DNA of 64,000 nt from Neisseria zalophi (GTDB lineage Bacteria > Pseudomonadota > Gammaproteobacteria > Burkholderiales > Neisseriaceae): assembly GCF_008807015.1 (NCBI RefSeq), contig NZ_CP031700.1, forward strand, positions 372,001-436,000, read 5' to 3'. Shown in pieces: positions 18,000-28,789 of this stretch. The position numbers and the translations under genes are program-made. Numbering within the stretch: the first letter of the stretch is position 1; each line of letters begins with the position of its first letter. Below the pieces are notes generated by a model. It had not been told where the DNA came from, made no database searches, and saw only the letters and a list, made by a program, of their open reading frames with translations.

Positions 18000-20258
18000 A
18001 TGTTACAAATCGAAATTGATGGTAAACAGATCGAAGTGAGGCAGGGTGCGACCGTCATGGAAGCGGCGCACGAGCTGGGTACTTATATTCCGCATTTCTG
18101 CTATCACAAAAAACTATCTATTGCCGCTAACTGCCGCATGTGTTTGGTAGAAGTGGAGAAAGCGCCAAAACCCTTACCGGCTTGTGCAACACCGGTAACA
18201 GATGGGATGATCGTTCATACCCATTCCCCGAAAGCCAAACAGGCACAAGAAGGGGTGATGGAGTTCTTGTTGATAAACCACCCGTTAGATTGTCCGATTT
18301 GCGACCAAGGCGGTGAGTGTCAGTTACAGGACTTGGCTGTTGGTTATGGTAAATCTTCCAGCCGTTATCAAGAAGAAAAACGCTCTGTTGTTGGTAAAAA
18401 TATGGGCCCGTTGGTTTCTGCGGAAGAAATGAGCCGCTGCATCCACTGCACCCGTTGTGTACGTTTTACCGAAGAAATTGCCGGTGTTCAGGAAATTGCC
18501 ATGGCGAACCGTGGTGAGTTTTCTGAGATTATGCCGTTTATTGGTAAAGCGGTAGAGACTGAATTGTCTGGTAATGTGATTGATCTTTGTCCGGTTGGCG
18601 CTTTAACAAGCAAACCGTTCCGTTATGATGCCCGTTCTTGGGAACTTTCCCGTCGTAAATCTATTTCTGCTCATGATGCTTTAGGCAGTAATTTAATTGT
18701 ACAAACCAAAGAACACACCGTCCGTCGCGTACTGCCATTGGAAAATGAAAGTATTAATGAGTGCTGGATTGCCGACCGTGATCGCTTTGCCTATGAAGGT
18801 TTATATCACGAGAGCCGTCTGAAAAATCCGAAAATCAAACATGGCGGCGAATGGCACGATGTTGATTGGCCGACTGCATTGGAGTATGTGCGTAAAACTT
18901 TAGATTGTATTCAGAAAGAAGATAGTAAAGATGCTGTCGGTATTTGGGCGAACCCCATGAATACTGTTGAAGAACTGTATTTAGCTAAAAAATTGGCCGA
19001 TGGATTAGGTATTCAACACTTTGATACCCGTTTGCAACAGCAAGACAACCGCCTTGCCGGCACTTTAAAAGGTGCGCAATGGCTTGGTCAGAGTATTGAA
19101 GATTTGGGTCGCGCAGATGCCATATTGGTTGTGGGTGCAAACTTGCGTAAAGAGCAACCTTTGTTGACAGCCCGTTTGCGCCATGCGGCTAAAACCGATG
19201 CCCAAATCAGCATTATTGCCAGCAGCAAAGAAGAACTGTATATGCCTCTGCTTGCACATGAAACTGTGCATCCTGCCGAATGGGCAGGCCGTCTGAAAGC
19301 AGTTGCCCAAGATTTGGAAAATGGTATTGCTGCCAGCCTGAAAAATGCTGAAAAAGCCGCTATTGTGCTGGGTGCCGAAGTACAAAACCACCCTGATTAT
19401 GCTGCGATTTATGCTGCTGCCCAAGATTTGGCAGCGGCTACCGGTGCTGCATTTGGTATCTTGCCTCAAGCGGCAAACAGTGTAGGTGCCGATATTTTGG
19501 CTGTAAATAGTGGTAATACTGTTCAAGAAATGCTGGCACAACCCAAGAAAGCAGTATTGTTAATGAACGTAGAGCCTGAAATTGATGTGGCTCGTGGTGG
19601 AAAAGCTGTTGCGGCACTGAAGCAGGCGCAAAGTGTGATGGCATTTACACCTTTTGAAAGCGAAACATTGCGTGAAGTATGCGATGTGATGCTTCCGATC
19701 GCTCCGTTTACGGAAACTTCCGGTAGCTTTATCAATATGGAAGGTCGTTTGCAGTCATTCCACGGGGTTGTAAAAGGTTTTGCCGATTCACGTCCGCTTT
19801 GGAAAGTACTCCGTGTATTAGGGAATGTATTTGAATTACCGGGCTTTGAATATGACAGCAGTGAGCAAGTTTTAAAAGAAGCGGTTAATAAAGATACTTT
19901 GGCTGAAAAATTAAACAATCAAACCACTTGGCAAGGTGAGTCTGTTCAGACTGCTTCAGGTTTGATTCGTGTCGGTGGTGTAGGCATTTATCATTCCGAT
20001 GCTATTGTTCGTCGCTCTGCGCCACTTCAAGCGACAAGTCATGCCCAAGCGCCGGTTGCGCGCCTGCATCCCGCTACATTGGCTGAGTTGGGCTTGGAAG
20101 AGGGAGCTATCGTAAAAGCAGGGCAGGGTATGGATTCCATTCGTGTGACTGTTGAAGCAGATGCTTATTTACCTGAAAAAGTGGTGCATTTGCCATTGCA
20201 TACTGAAAATGCAATGTTGGGTGCGTTGATGGACAGCATTGAATTGGGGAGGGCTTAA
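18000..20258 (+). CDS. nuoG: NADH-quinone oxidoreductase subunit G
   Basis: 752 residues. The N-terminal 2Fe-2S domain has [16 protein letters not shown] and ACATP; the next domain has [18 protein letters not shown]; a 4Fe-4S motif [10 protein letters not shown] follows; the large C-terminal molybdopterin-oxidoreductase-like domain has no visible cofactor function. It is the longest electron-wire subunit of the peripheral arm. Two in-frame DUS (18814-18823 and 19288-19297) read as SRLK and GRLK. Confidence 0.96.
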   Translation: MLQIEIDGKQIEVRQGATVMEAAHELGTYIPHFCYHKKLSIAANCRMCLVEVEKAPKPLPACATPVTDGMIVHTHSPKAKQAQEGVMEFLLINHPLDCPICDQGGECQLQDLAVGYGKSSSRYQEEKRSVVGKNMGPLVSAEEMSRCIHCTRCVRFTEEIAGVQEIAMANRGEFSEIMPFIGKAVETELSGNVIDLCPVGALTSKPFRYDARSWELSRRKSISAHDALGSNLIVQTKEHTVRRVLPLENESINECWIADRDRFAYEGLYHESRLKNPKIKHGGEWHDVDWPTALEYVRKTLDCIQKEDSKDAVGIWANPMNTVEELYLAKKLADGLGIQHFDTRLQQQDNRLAGTLKGAQWLGQSIEDLGRADAILVVGANLRKEQPLLTARLRHAAKTDAQISIIASSKEELYMPLLAHETVHPAEWAGRLKAVAQDLENGIAASLKNAEKAAIVLGAEVQNHPDYAAIYAAAQDLAAATGAAFGILPQAANSVGADILAVNSGNTVQEMLAQPKKAVLLMNVEPEIDVARGGKAVAALKQAQSVMAFTPFESETLREVCDVMLPIAPFTETSGSFINMEGRLQSFHGVVKGFADSRPLWKVLRVLGNVFELPGFEYDSSEQVLKEAVNKDTLAEKLNNQTTWQGESVQTASGLIRVGGVGIYHSDAIVRRSAPLQATSHAQAPVARLHPATLAELGLEEGAIVKAGQGMDSIRVTVEADAYLPEKVVHLPLHTENAMLGALMDSIELGRA

Positions 20259-20260
20259 TC

Positions 20261-21337
20261 ATGCAGGAGTGGTTCCAAGCCTTATTTGCCACCCAACTCG
20301 GTATGGGTGATATCGGCAGCAATATCGGATTGGTGATATCGATTATTGTAAAAATCGTACTTATCCTGATCCCGTTGATTCTGACCGTAGCTTATCTGAC
20401 CTATTTCGAACGTAAAGTTATCGGTTATATGCAATTGCGTGTCGGCCCGAACGTAACCGGTCCGTTCGGTTTGATTCAACCGTTTGCCGATGTATTAAAA
20501 TTATTATTTAAAGAAGTAACTCGGCCGAAATTATCGAATAAAGCTTTATTCTATATTGGTCCGATGATGTCTTTGATGCCGGCATTTGCAGCTTGGGCTG
20601 TAATTCCGTTTTCAGATGAGTGGCTGCTAACCAATGTTGATGCAGGATTGCTGTATATTTTAATGATTACATCATTGTCGGTTTATGGGGTAATTATTGC
20701 CGGTTGGGCATCAAACTCGAAATATTCGTTCCTCGGTGCGATGCGTTCTTCTGCCCAAACCATTTCTTATGAAATTGCTATGGGCGCAGCTTTAGTATGC
20801 GTTGTGATGGTTTCCGGTAGTATGAACTTTAATGAAATCGTTGCCGCACAAGCCAAAGGCATTGCAGGTGGTTCGATTTTCTCTTGGAACTGGTTTGCGT
20901 TATTCCCGGTATTTATTGTTTATCTGATTTCTGCGGTAGCGGAAACCAACCGTGCTCCGTTTGACGTAGCTGAGGGTGAGTCTGAAATCGTTGCCGGTTT
21001 CCATGTTGAATATTCCGGTTTCGCATTCGCCTTGTTCTTCTTGGCCGAATATATTTTCATGATTTTAATTGGTGCTTTGACATCTATTATGTTCTTGGGA
21101 GGTTGGTTGTCTCCGTTCCCACAAAGTTGGGGTTTTATCGGCGCACCAAGTGCATTCTGGATGTTTGCCAAAATGGCCTTTATTCTCTATGGCTATTTAT
21201 GGATTCGTGCCACTTTCCCACGTTACCGTTACGACCAGATTATGCGTTTGGGTTGGAAGGTGTTGATTCCCGTAACATTTGTATGCATTGTGCTGCTTGG
21301 TTTATGGATGATTTCACCATTGAGTCTGTGGAAGTAA
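20261..21337 (+). CDS. nuoH: NADH-quinone oxidoreductase subunit H
   Basis: 358-residue membrane subunit with [36 protein letters not shown] and [18 protein letters not shown], the conserved charged loops that couple quinone reduction to proton pumping. It starts 3 nt after nuoG. A 159-bp gap to nuoI contains an imperfect hairpin (about 21405-21444) that could be an mRNA processing or stability element. Confidence 0.96.
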   Translation: MQEWFQALFATQLGMGDIGSNIGLVISIIVKIVLILIPLILTVAYLTYFERKVIGYMQLRVGPNVTGPFGLIQPFADVLKLLFKEVTRPKLSNKALFYIGPMMSLMPAFAAWAVIPFSDEWLLTNVDAGLLYILMITSLSVYGVIIAGWASNSKYSFLGAMRSSAQTISYEIAMGAALVCVVMVSGSMNFNEIVAAQAKGIAGGSIFSWNWFALFPVFIVYLISAVAETNRAPFDVAEGESEIVAGFHVEYSGFAFALFFLAEYIFMILIGALTSIMFLGGWLSPFPQSWGFIGAPSAFWMFAKMAFILYGYLWIRATFPRYRYDQIMRLGWKVLIPVTFVCIVLLGLWMISPLSLWK

Positions 21338-21496
21338 ATCAAGCTGTTTGATCGTAGAAAAATAGAAACGCCCGGTATAACAATTAGGTGTAATAAACAA
21401 CGGGCTTTCAGGTTATTAGGGCAAAGTTGCTCAATAGCCTGAAGATAAAAGAAATTTGATAAACCATAACCATCATCCCCCAAGAGAGGGTTAACA

Positions 21497-21976
21497 ATGG
21501 CTAATTTAGTAAAAACTTTTCTGCTTGGTGAATTAGTAAAAGGTATGGGTGTAACGCTCAAAAACTTTTTCGCCCGCAAAGAAACAATCATGTTCCCCGA
21601 AGAAAAAACACCGCAATCGGTACGTTTCAGGGGGTTGCATGCGCAGCGTCGTTATCCTAACGGAGAAGAGCGTTGTATTGCTTGTAAATTGTGTGAGGCG
21701 GTTTGTCCGGCTTTGGCAATTAATATCGAATCCGAACAGCGTGAAGACGGAACCCGTAGAACCACTCGTTATGATATTGATTTAACGAAGTGTATTTTCT
21801 GCGGTTTCTGCGAAGAAGCCTGTCCGACGGATGCAATTGTAGAAACCCATATTTTGGAATATCACGGTGAGAAACGTGGTGACTTGTACTATACCAAACC
21901 AATGCTGCTGGCAATTGGCGATAAATACGAAAGTGAAATCGCCAAGCGCAAAGCGGCAGATGCACCATACCGTTAA
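21497..21976 (+). CDS. nuoI: NADH-quinone oxidoreductase subunit I
   Basis: 159-residue ferredoxin-like subunit with two 4Fe-4S motifs, [12 protein letters not shown] and [12 protein letters not shown], carrying clusters N6a and N6b. An amphipathic N-terminus contacts the membrane arm. The ATG is preceded by GAGAGGG. Confidence 0.96.
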   Translation: MANLVKTFLLGELVKGMGVTLKNFFARKETIMFPEEKTPQSVRFRGLHAQRRYPNGEERCIACKLCEAVCPALAINIESEQREDGTRRTTRYDIDLTKCIFCGFCEEACPTDAIVETHILEYHGEKRGDLYYTKPMLLAIGDKYESEIAKRKAADAPYR

Positions 21977-21988
21977 AGGAGCAGGAAT

Positions 21989-22651
21989 ATGACTTTTTCT
22001 CTGATTATGTTCTATGTTCTTGCTGCCATCATTTTATTTGGCGCGGTAAAAACAGTTACTGCTAAAAACCCTGTACACGCTTCTTTATATTTGGTGTTGA
22101 CTTTCTGTATGTCATCCATGATGTGGATGCTGATGCAAGCTGAGTTTTTAGGCATCACTTTGGTTGTCGTGTATGTGGGTGCGGTCATGGTGTTGTTCCT
22201 GTTTGTGGTGATGATGCTGAATATCGATATAGAAGAAATGCGAGCAGGTTTCTGGCGTAACGCGCCTGTTGCCTTTGTTGTCGGTGTATTGATGGCTGTT
22301 GTGTTAATTATGATTTTAATTGCACCCGATACCAATCTTGCAGCATTTGGCCCGATGAAAGATATTCCTGCGGATTACAGCAATGTGCGTGATTTAGGCC
22401 ATCAAATCTATACAACTTATTTATTGCCTTTTGAATTGGCTGCTGTTTTGCTGGTTTTGGGTATGGTTGCTGCTATTGCATTGGTACACCGTAAAACGGT
22501 TAATCCAAAATATATTAATCCTGCCGATCAGGTTCGGGTAAATGCTAAAGAAGGCCGTATGCGTATGGTGAAAATGGATGCAGTGATACAGAAGCCGTCT
22601 GAAAGTGCTGAAGAAACTTCCGAAAGTCCGAAAGAGGAGGGCAAGGCATGA
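21989..22651 (+). CDS. nuoJ: NADH-quinone oxidoreductase subunit J
   Basis: 220-residue membrane subunit with five hydrophobic helices; [20 protein letters not shown] is the conserved third helix. The C-terminal tail (about 190-220) is hydrophilic and encoded partly by a DUS (22594-22603, reading KPSES), so it looks extended by uptake-sequence insertion. Its stop overlaps nuoK (ATGA). Confidence 0.95.
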   Translation: MTFSLIMFYVLAAIILFGAVKTVTAKNPVHASLYLVLTFCMSSMMWMLMQAEFLGITLVVVYVGAVMVLFLFVVMMLNIDIEEMRAGFWRNAPVAFVVGVLMAVVLIMILIAPDTNLAAFGPMKDIPADYSNVRDLGHQIYTTYLLPFELAAVLLVLGMVAAIALVHRKTVNPKYINPADQVRVNAKEGRMRMVKMDAVIQKPSESAEETSESPKEEGKA

Positions 22652-22953
22652 TTACGATTACACATTATTTGGTACTTGCCGCTTTACTGTTCGGCATCAG
22701 CGCCATGGGCATTTTTATGAACCGTAAAAATGTACTGGTTTTATTAATGTCGATTGAATTGATGTTGCTTGCGGTTAATTTTAATTTTATTGCATTCTCA
22801 CAATATTTAGGTGATACGGCCGGTCAGATTTTTGTCTTTTTTGTGTTAACGGTGGCTGCGGCAGAATCAGCGATTGGTTTGGCGATTATGGTGTTGGTGT
22901 TCCGTAACCGTAATACGATTAACGTTGTCGATTTGAACAAACTGAAAGGTTAA
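22648..22953 (+). CDS. nuoK: NADH-quinone oxidoreductase subunit K
   Basis: 101-residue, three-helix subunit with [20 protein letters not shown] and [14 protein letters not shown]; the two membrane glutamates used in proton translocation are present. It starts inside the nuoJ stop codon region. Confidence 0.96.
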   Translation: MITITHYLVLAALLFGISAMGIFMNRKNVLVLLMSIELMLLAVNFNFIAFSQYLGDTAGQIFVFFVLTVAAAESAIGLAIMVLVFRNRNTINVVDLNKLKG

Positions 22954-22964
22954 GCGGAGAAATT

Positions 22965-24980
22965 ATGAGTGATATGAGTTTATATCTGGCCATTGCCCTG
23001 CTTCCGTTAGCAGGTTCGCTGCTGGCCGGTTTGTTCGGCAATATCATTGGTCGGGCGGGTGCACATACTATTACTATTTTGGGTGTAGCAATCTCTGCCA
23101 TTCTGTCAGGATATGTATTGTGGGGCTTTATTGACGGTACACGAGCTCAATTTGATGAAAATGCCTATACATGGTTGACTATGGGTGGTATTGAGTTTTC
23201 AGTCGGATTCTTGATTGATACTCTAAGCGCCATGATGATGGTTGTGATTACCAGCGTTTCTTTGTTGGTACATATTTATACCATCGGCTATATGCATGAT
23301 GAGGAAGTCGGATACCAACGTTTTTTCAGCTACATCTCATTGTTTACGTTTTCTATGTTGATGTTGGTGATGAGCAATAATTTCATCCAACTCTTTTTCG
23401 GCTGGGAGGCCGTGGGTTTGGTGTCTTATCTGCTGATTGGTTTCTATTTCAAACGTGAAAGTGCTATTTTTGCCAATTTAAAAGCTTTTTTAGCCAATCG
23501 TGTCGGTGACTTTGGTTTTATTTTAGGCATTGGTTTGGTATTAGCTTATTTCGGTGGTAGCTTACGTTATCAAGATGTATTTGCCTATCTGCCTAATGTG
23601 GTGGGTATGCAGATTTTTGGTACAGATTTGATTACAGTCACTTGCTTGTTGTTATTTGTGGGTGCTATGGGTAAGTCTGCACAATTTCCCTTGCATGTGT
23701 GGTTGCCCGACTCAATGGAAGGTCCTACGCCTATTTCTGCATTGATCCACGCAGCAACAATGGTAACAGCTGGTTTGTTTATGGTGTCTCGTATGTCACC
23801 AATTTATGAGCTTTCAACAACTGCGTTAAGTGTGATTATGGTAATCGGAGCAATTACAGCGTTGTTTATGGGCTTTTTGGGTACTATTCAGAACGATATC
23901 AAACGCGTTGTTGCCTATTCGACTCTCTCTCAATTGGGGTATATGACTGTTGCTTTAGGCGTGTCTGCTTATTCAATTGCGATGTTTCATGTGATGACGC
24001 ATGCGTTTTTTAAAGCGTTGTTGTTCTTGGCAGCTGGTAGTGTGATTATCGGTATGCACCATGATCAGGATATGCGTCATATGGGCAATATAAAAAAATA
24101 TATGCCTATTACTTGGATAACCATGTTAATTGGTAATTTGTCTTTGATTGGAACACCTTTATTTTCTGGTTTCTATTCTAAAGATTCAATTATTGAAGCT
24201 GTACAATTGAGTCATTTACCGGGTAGTGGCTTTGCTTATTTTGCAGTATTGGCAAGTGTATTCGTAACAGCATTTTATGCGTTCCGCCAATATTTCATGG
24301 TTTTCCATGGTAAGGAAAAATGGCGTGAATTACCTGAGCACCACGATGATCATCATGATGAAGGACATCATCATGGTTTAGGTAAAAATGATAACCCTCA
24401 TGAAAGCCCATTAGTGGTAATTATTCCATTGATTTTATTGGCTATTCCTTCAGCTGTTATCGGTTATATTGCTATTGAACCAATGTTGTATGGTGATTTC
24501 TTTAAAGGCGTGATCCATGTTAATAATGAAATTCATCCTGTGATGGAGCACATGAAAGAAGAGTTTCATGGTCCGTTAGCAATGTTGTCACATAGTTTAC
24601 ATTCTCCTGTGCTTTATTTGGCAATAGCCGGTGTGTTTTCTGCTTGGGTTCTTTATATTAAAGCACCTCATTTGCCGGCAAAAATTGCTTCTACATTCAG
24701 CCCGATTTATAAATTACTGGATAATAAATATTACTTAGATATTATTTATTACAATGTTTTTGCAAAAGGTAGCCGTGCATTAGGTACTTTCTTCTGGAAA
24801 GTAGGTGATACTGCTATTATTGACAACGGCATTGTGAATGGTTCTGCAAAATTAGTTGGTGCTGTTGCCGCTCAAGTTCGTAAAATGCAGACAGGGTTTA
24901 TTTATACTTATGCCGCATTTATGGTATTTGGTGTTTTAGTACTTATTGTGGCATTTTTCTGGAATTTATGGTTTCAGTAA
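22965..24980 (+). CDS. nuoL: NADH-quinone oxidoreductase subunit L
   Basis: 671-residue antiporter-like proton-pumping subunit with FFGWEAVGLVSYLLIGF, LPDSMEGPTPISALIHAATM and IKRVVAYSTLSQLGYM. A His/Asp-rich loop (about 458-475, HHDDHHDEGHHHG) is inserted between transmembrane helices. The last third is visibly AT-richer than the first. It is preceded by GCGGAG. Confidence 0.96.
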   Translation: MSDMSLYLAIALLPLAGSLLAGLFGNIIGRAGAHTITILGVAISAILSGYVLWGFIDGTRAQFDENAYTWLTMGGIEFSVGFLIDTLSAMMMVVITSVSLLVHIYTIGYMHDEEVGYQRFFSYISLFTFSMLMLVMSNNFIQLFFGWEAVGLVSYLLIGFYFKRESAIFANLKAFLANRVGDFGFILGIGLVLAYFGGSLRYQDVFAYLPNVVGMQIFGTDLITVTCLLLFVGAMGKSAQFPLHVWLPDSMEGPTPISALIHAATMVTAGLFMVSRMSPIYELSTTALSVIMVIGAITALFMGFLGTIQNDIKRVVAYSTLSQLGYMTVALGVSAYSIAMFHVMTHAFFKALLFLAAGSVIIGMHHDQDMRHMGNIKKYMPITWITMLIGNLSLIGTPLFSGFYSKDSIIEAVQLSHLPGSGFAYFAVLASVFVTAFYAFRQYFMVFHGKEKWRELPEHHDDHHDEGHHHGLGKNDNPHESPLVVIIPLILLAIPSAVIGYIAIEPMLYGDFFKGVIHVNNEIHPVMEHMKEEFHGPLAMLSHSLHSPVLYLAIAGVFSAWVLYIKAPHLPAKIASTFSPIYKLLDNKYYLDIIYYNVFAKGSRALGTFFWKVGDTAIIDNGIVNGSAKLVGAVAAQVRKMQTGFIYTYAAFMVFGVLVLIVAFFWNLWFQ

Positions 24981-25279
24981 TACTGGTGCCGTCTGAAAGT
25001 AATTTATTTGGGTTAATGAAGTATAGAAATCCTTAAATATAATAATGAGAGATAGTATGGCTAAAAGATTCGATGACATTCTGGTCTTTTATCCATATTA
25101 CTCGGATTATTTAAAATTTCATTGAATAGTATTTGATAAAAATATTGATAAGTGAAGATTAATATCGGTTTTATTCAGACAAACCATTTGAGAAAAATAC
25201 AGTTTCCGCAGATTCGGAATAAAGCTGAAAATGCAGCATCTTTGATAACAACAAATTTTTATTTGATAAACCACAGGCT
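24981..25279 (+). other. 299-bp gap between nuoL and nuoM
   Basis: Contains a DUS (24988-24997) and one 22-codon open frame (25057-25125, MAKRFDDILVFYPYYSDYLK then FH and stop) with GAGAG shortly upstream. The peptide could be real, or a remnant of a larger gene; I cannot tell. The rest is AT-rich without recognisable features. Confidence 0.4.
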
Positions 25280-26785
25280 ATGACTATGTTTTTCAACAAC
25301 CTACTCAGCTTGGCAATATGGATGCCGATTATTGCCGGTGTGCTGGTGCTGGCAACGGGATCGGACAATCGGGCCCTTTTGGCACGCATACTTGCCCTTA
25401 TCGGTTCGCTGGCCGGATTTTTAGTAACACTACCTTTGTTTACAGGGTTTGATCGTTTAAACGGCGGCTATCAGTTTACCGAGTTCCATCAATGGATTCC
25501 TGCATTAAATATTAATTATGCATTAGGTGTGGATGGTATATCCGTGTTATTTATCATACTTAATGCCTTTATTACTTTAATGGTAGTGCTTGCAGGTTGG
25601 GAAGTGATACAAAAGCGTGTAGCACAATATATGGCCTGCTTCTTAATTATGTCGGGTCTGATTAACGGCGCATTTGCTGCCCAAGATGCTATTCTGTTTT
25701 ATGTGTTTTTTGAAGGTATGTTAATTCCGTTGTATTTGATTATCGGTATGTGGGGTGGGCCACGCCGTGTTTATGCATCGGTTAAATTATTCTTATATAC
25801 CTTATTAGGTTCTCTGTTGATGCTGGTAGGCATGGTGTATTTATCTTATCAAGCAGAAGGTAGTTTTTCGATTGTAGATTTCCAAAATCTGAAACAGATT
25901 CCACTTGGTATTCAACAACTATTGTTTATCGGGTTCTTCTTATCTTTTGCCGTAAAAGTACCGATGTGGCCGGTACATACATGGTTACCGGATGCGCACG
26001 TTGAAGCCCCGACAGGTGGTTCTATGGTTTTGGCTGCTATTACCTTAAAAATCGGTGCATATGGTTTCTTACGTTTTATTTTACCAATACTACCTGATGC
26101 AGCACGTTATTTTGCCCCTGTCATTATTGTGTTGAGTTTGATTGCTGTAATTTATATCGGTATGGTTGCTTTGGTACAAACCGATATGAAAAAGCTGGTA
26201 GCGTATTCTTCAATCAGCCATATGGGCTTTGTAACATTAGGTATGTTTTTATTTTTAGATGGGCAATTGAATGACTGGGCTTTAAAAGGTGCCATTATTC
26301 AGATGATTTCACATGGTTTTGTTTCTGCCGCAATGTTTATGTGTATTGGTGTTATGTATGATCGCCTACATACACGTGAAATTTCAGAATATGGTGGTGT
26401 TGTGAATGTCATGCCTAAATTTGCTGCTTTTATGATGTTGTTTGGTATGGCTAATGCCGGGTTGCCTGCTACCTCAGGTTTCGTCGGTGAGTTTATGGTT
26501 ATTATGGGTGGTATTGAAGTAAATTTCTGGGTAGGTGCTTTAGCAGCCATCACATTAATTTATGGTGCGTCTTATACGTTATGGATGTATAAGCGGGTCA
26601 TCTTCGGTGAAATTAAAAATCCTGAAGTTCAAAAAATGCAAGATGTTAATGGACGTGAATTTTTAATTTTAACTATTTTGGCAGTATGTGTTTTGGGCAT
26701 GGGTTTGTATCCGAATATGTTTATTGAAGTTGTCCATCAGGCTGCTAATGACTTAATTAGCCAAGTGGCACAAAGTAAGATTTGA
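25280..26785 (+). CDS. nuoM: NADH-quinone oxidoreductase subunit M
   Basis: 501-residue antiporter-like subunit with FFEGMLIPLYLIIGMWGG, WPVHTWLPDAHVEAPTGGSM and DMKKLVAYSSISHMGFV. The key membrane Glu and Lys residues are in place. A second ATG lies two codons downstream. nuoN follows after 9 nt. Confidence 0.96.
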   Translation: MTMFFNNLLSLAIWMPIIAGVLVLATGSDNRALLARILALIGSLAGFLVTLPLFTGFDRLNGGYQFTEFHQWIPALNINYALGVDGISVLFIILNAFITLMVVLAGWEVIQKRVAQYMACFLIMSGLINGAFAAQDAILFYVFFEGMLIPLYLIIGMWGGPRRVYASVKLFLYTLLGSLLMLVGMVYLSYQAEGSFSIVDFQNLKQIPLGIQQLLFIGFFLSFAVKVPMWPVHTWLPDAHVEAPTGGSMVLAAITLKIGAYGFLRFILPILPDAARYFAPVIIVLSLIAVIYIGMVALVQTDMKKLVAYSSISHMGFVTLGMFLFLDGQLNDWALKGAIIQMISHGFVSAAMFMCIGVMYDRLHTREISEYGGVVNVMPKFAAFMMLFGMANAGLPATSGFVGEFMVIMGGIEVNFWVGALAAITLIYGASYTLWMYKRVIFGEIKNPEVQKMQDVNGREFLILTILAVCVLGMGLYPNMFIEVVHQAANDLISQVAQSKI

Positions 26786-26794
26786 GGTGTGTGA

Positions 26795-28237
26795 ATGAAC
26801 TGGACAGATTTAAATTTAATCCCTGCCATGCCTGAAATCGTATTGCTTTCGGCATTAGGTATTGTATTGTTAGTAGATTTATGGGTGAAAGATGAGAATC
26901 GTTATATTACCCATATTTTAAGCCTGCTTTCTTTAGTGGCAGCTACAGCGGCTCAAATAAACGTGTGGACTACTCAAAGTATTTCTACTTTTAGCGGTAT
27001 GTATATTGCAGACGGTATGTCACAGTTATCTAAACTGGTAATGTATGCTGTCATATTTGCTATTTTTATTTACAGTAAGCCCTATAACCAGGATCGCAAT
27101 ATTTTCAAAGGCGAGTTTTATACTTTGTCATTTTTTGCCTTGATTGGTATGAGTGTGATGGTAAGTGCAGGGCATTTTCTAACAGCTTATATCGGCTTGG
27201 AGCTGCTTTCTCTTTCACTTTATGCCATGATCGCTTTACGTAGAGATTCGGCAAAAGCAGCTGAAGCAGCTTTAAAGTATTTTGTATTGGGTGCATTGGC
27301 ATCTGGGTTGCTGCTATATGGTATTTCAATGGTTTATGGGGCAACAGGTTCTTTAGAGTTTGCGACTGTATTGGCAACCGACTATGAGGGTCAGGCTCAA
27401 AGTTGGTTATTAAAACTTGGTTTGATTTTTATTGTGGTTGCAGTTGCATTTAAATTAGGTGCTGTACCGTTTCATATGTGGGTGCCGGATGTTTATCAAG
27501 GTGCGCCAACCTCAGTTGCCGCATTTGTTGGTACAGTTCCTAAAATCGCTGCAGTTATTTTTACTTTCCGCCTGTTAGTTACTGCATTGGGAACGGTACG
27601 TCAGGACTGGACACAAATGCTGGCTATTTTAGCCGTTGCTTCTTTAGTCATCGGTAATTTGGCCGCTATTATGCAAACCAATATCAAGCGTATGTTTGCT
27701 TATTCTACTATTTCACATATGGGCTTTATTTTATTGGCATTTATGGGTGAGATATTAGGGTTTACTGCCGGTTTGTATTATGCCATTACTTATGTGATTA
27801 TGAGTTTAGTCGGCTTTGGCGTGTTGATGTTGCTGTCAAACGAATCATTCGAATGCGAAGAAATTCAAGATTTGGCCGGCTTGAATCAAAGAAATGCGTG
27901 GTATGCATTTTTAATGATGCTTGCGTTATTCTCGATGGCAGGTATTCCGCCGTTGATGGGTTTTTATGCTAAATTTGTCGTGATTAAAGCATTGCTGGCT
28001 CAAGGCCTCGTTGGATTATCGGTATTTGCGGTAATAATGAGTCTGATCGGTGCGTTCTACTACCTGCGTGTCGTTAAAGTCATCTACTTTGATCAGGCTA
28101 CCAACGACAGATCTATTGGAAGCAATATTACAGCTAAAGTATTTTTATCTGTGAATGCCGTTTTATTATTGGTTTGGGGTGTATTGCCTCAAAGCGTTAT
28201 GGATTGGTGTTTAAAAGCATTGGAACGAACCTTTTAA
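26795..28237 (+). CDS. nuoN: NADH-quinone oxidoreductase subunit N
   Basis: 480-residue antiporter-like subunit with YIGLELLSLSLYAMIALRR, FHMWVPDVYQGAPTSVAAF and NIKRMFAYSTISHMGFIL. It ends the 14-gene complex I operon, and a terminator follows 30 nt later. Confidence 0.96.
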   Translation: MNWTDLNLIPAMPEIVLLSALGIVLLVDLWVKDENRYITHILSLLSLVAATAAQINVWTTQSISTFSGMYIADGMSQLSKLVMYAVIFAIFIYSKPYNQDRNIFKGEFYTLSFFALIGMSVMVSAGHFLTAYIGLELLSLSLYAMIALRRDSAKAAEAALKYFVLGALASGLLLYGISMVYGATGSLEFATVLATDYEGQAQSWLLKLGLIFIVVAVAFKLGAVPFHMWVPDVYQGAPTSVAAFVGTVPKIAAVIFTFRLLVTALGTVRQDWTQMLAILAVASLVIGNLAAIMQTNIKRMFAYSTISHMGFILLAFMGEILGFTAGLYYAITYVIMSLVGFGVLMLLSNESFECEEIQDLAGLNQRNAWYAFLMMLALFSMAGIPPLMGFYAKFVVIKALLAQGLVGLSVFAVIMSLIGAFYYLRVVKVIYFDQATNDRSIGSNITAKVFLSVNAVLLLVWGVLPQSVMDWCLKALERTF

Positions 28238-28267
28238 TTTTGATTTAACGATAAAGGGTTAGTGTTT

Positions 28268-28295
28268 AAACGGCAGCCTGAAAGCTGCCGTTTTT
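28268..28295 (+). terminator. Terminator of the nuo operon
   Basis: A perfect 10-bp stem (28268-28277 with 28284-28293) and loop CTGAAA, followed by T5. Bases 28273-28282 spell GCAGCCTGAA, the uptake-sequence dialect of Kingella, rather than the GCCGTCTGAA used elsewhere here. Confidence 0.85.
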
Positions 28296-28473
28296 GTTAA
28301 TATGATATTTTGTGTATAGATAGATTATTTTTTCAGATAAATCTGTTTTATTGGCTGTCCCAAATAAGCTGCTTGAAAAATTACAGTAGTTTGCAAAATA
28401 TTAAAAAATACTTTTAATTATTTCATCTTAATGACTTTATTATGATTTAAGGCCATCTGAAAAGGTTTGATAT

Positions 28474-28773
28474 ATGACTTCCCCAATGTATATTCTATTA
28501 TTGTTGGCCTTTATTTTTGCCAATGCTCCATTTTTGACACAACGGCTATTGGGTATTTTTAAGCTGAAACATAAACATATCGGGCATCATTTATTTGAAT
28601 TGTTTGTGGGCTTTTGTATTACAGCAGCGTTGGCATGGTTGCTTGAATCAAGAGCAGGTATTGTGCATCATCAGGATTGGGAGTTTTATGTTGTTACTAT
28701 CTGTCTCTATCTGATTTTTGCTTTTCCGGCTTTTGTATGGCGTTATTTTTGGAGTGGCCGTAATAAAGAATAG
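28474..28773 (+). CDS. DUF2818 family membrane protein
   Basis: 99 residues, three predicted membrane segments (about 4-22, 41-60 and 71-90). The N-terminus PMYILLLLAFIFANAPFLTQR is typical of DUF2818 proteins (its first 20 residues carry the match), which in betaproteobacteria usually follow nuoN. No function is established. A mutated DUS (GCCATCTGAA) lies just upstream at 28452-28461 and an intact one (28775-28784) just after the stop. An accessory or assembly role for complex I is inference from position only. Confidence 0.8.
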   Translation: MTSPMYILLLLAFIFANAPFLTQRLLGIFKLKHKHIGHHLFELFVGFCITAALAWLLESRAGIVHHQDWEFYVVTICLYLIFAFPAFVWRYFWSGRNKE

Positions 28774-28789
28774 AGCCGTCTGAAAAAGG

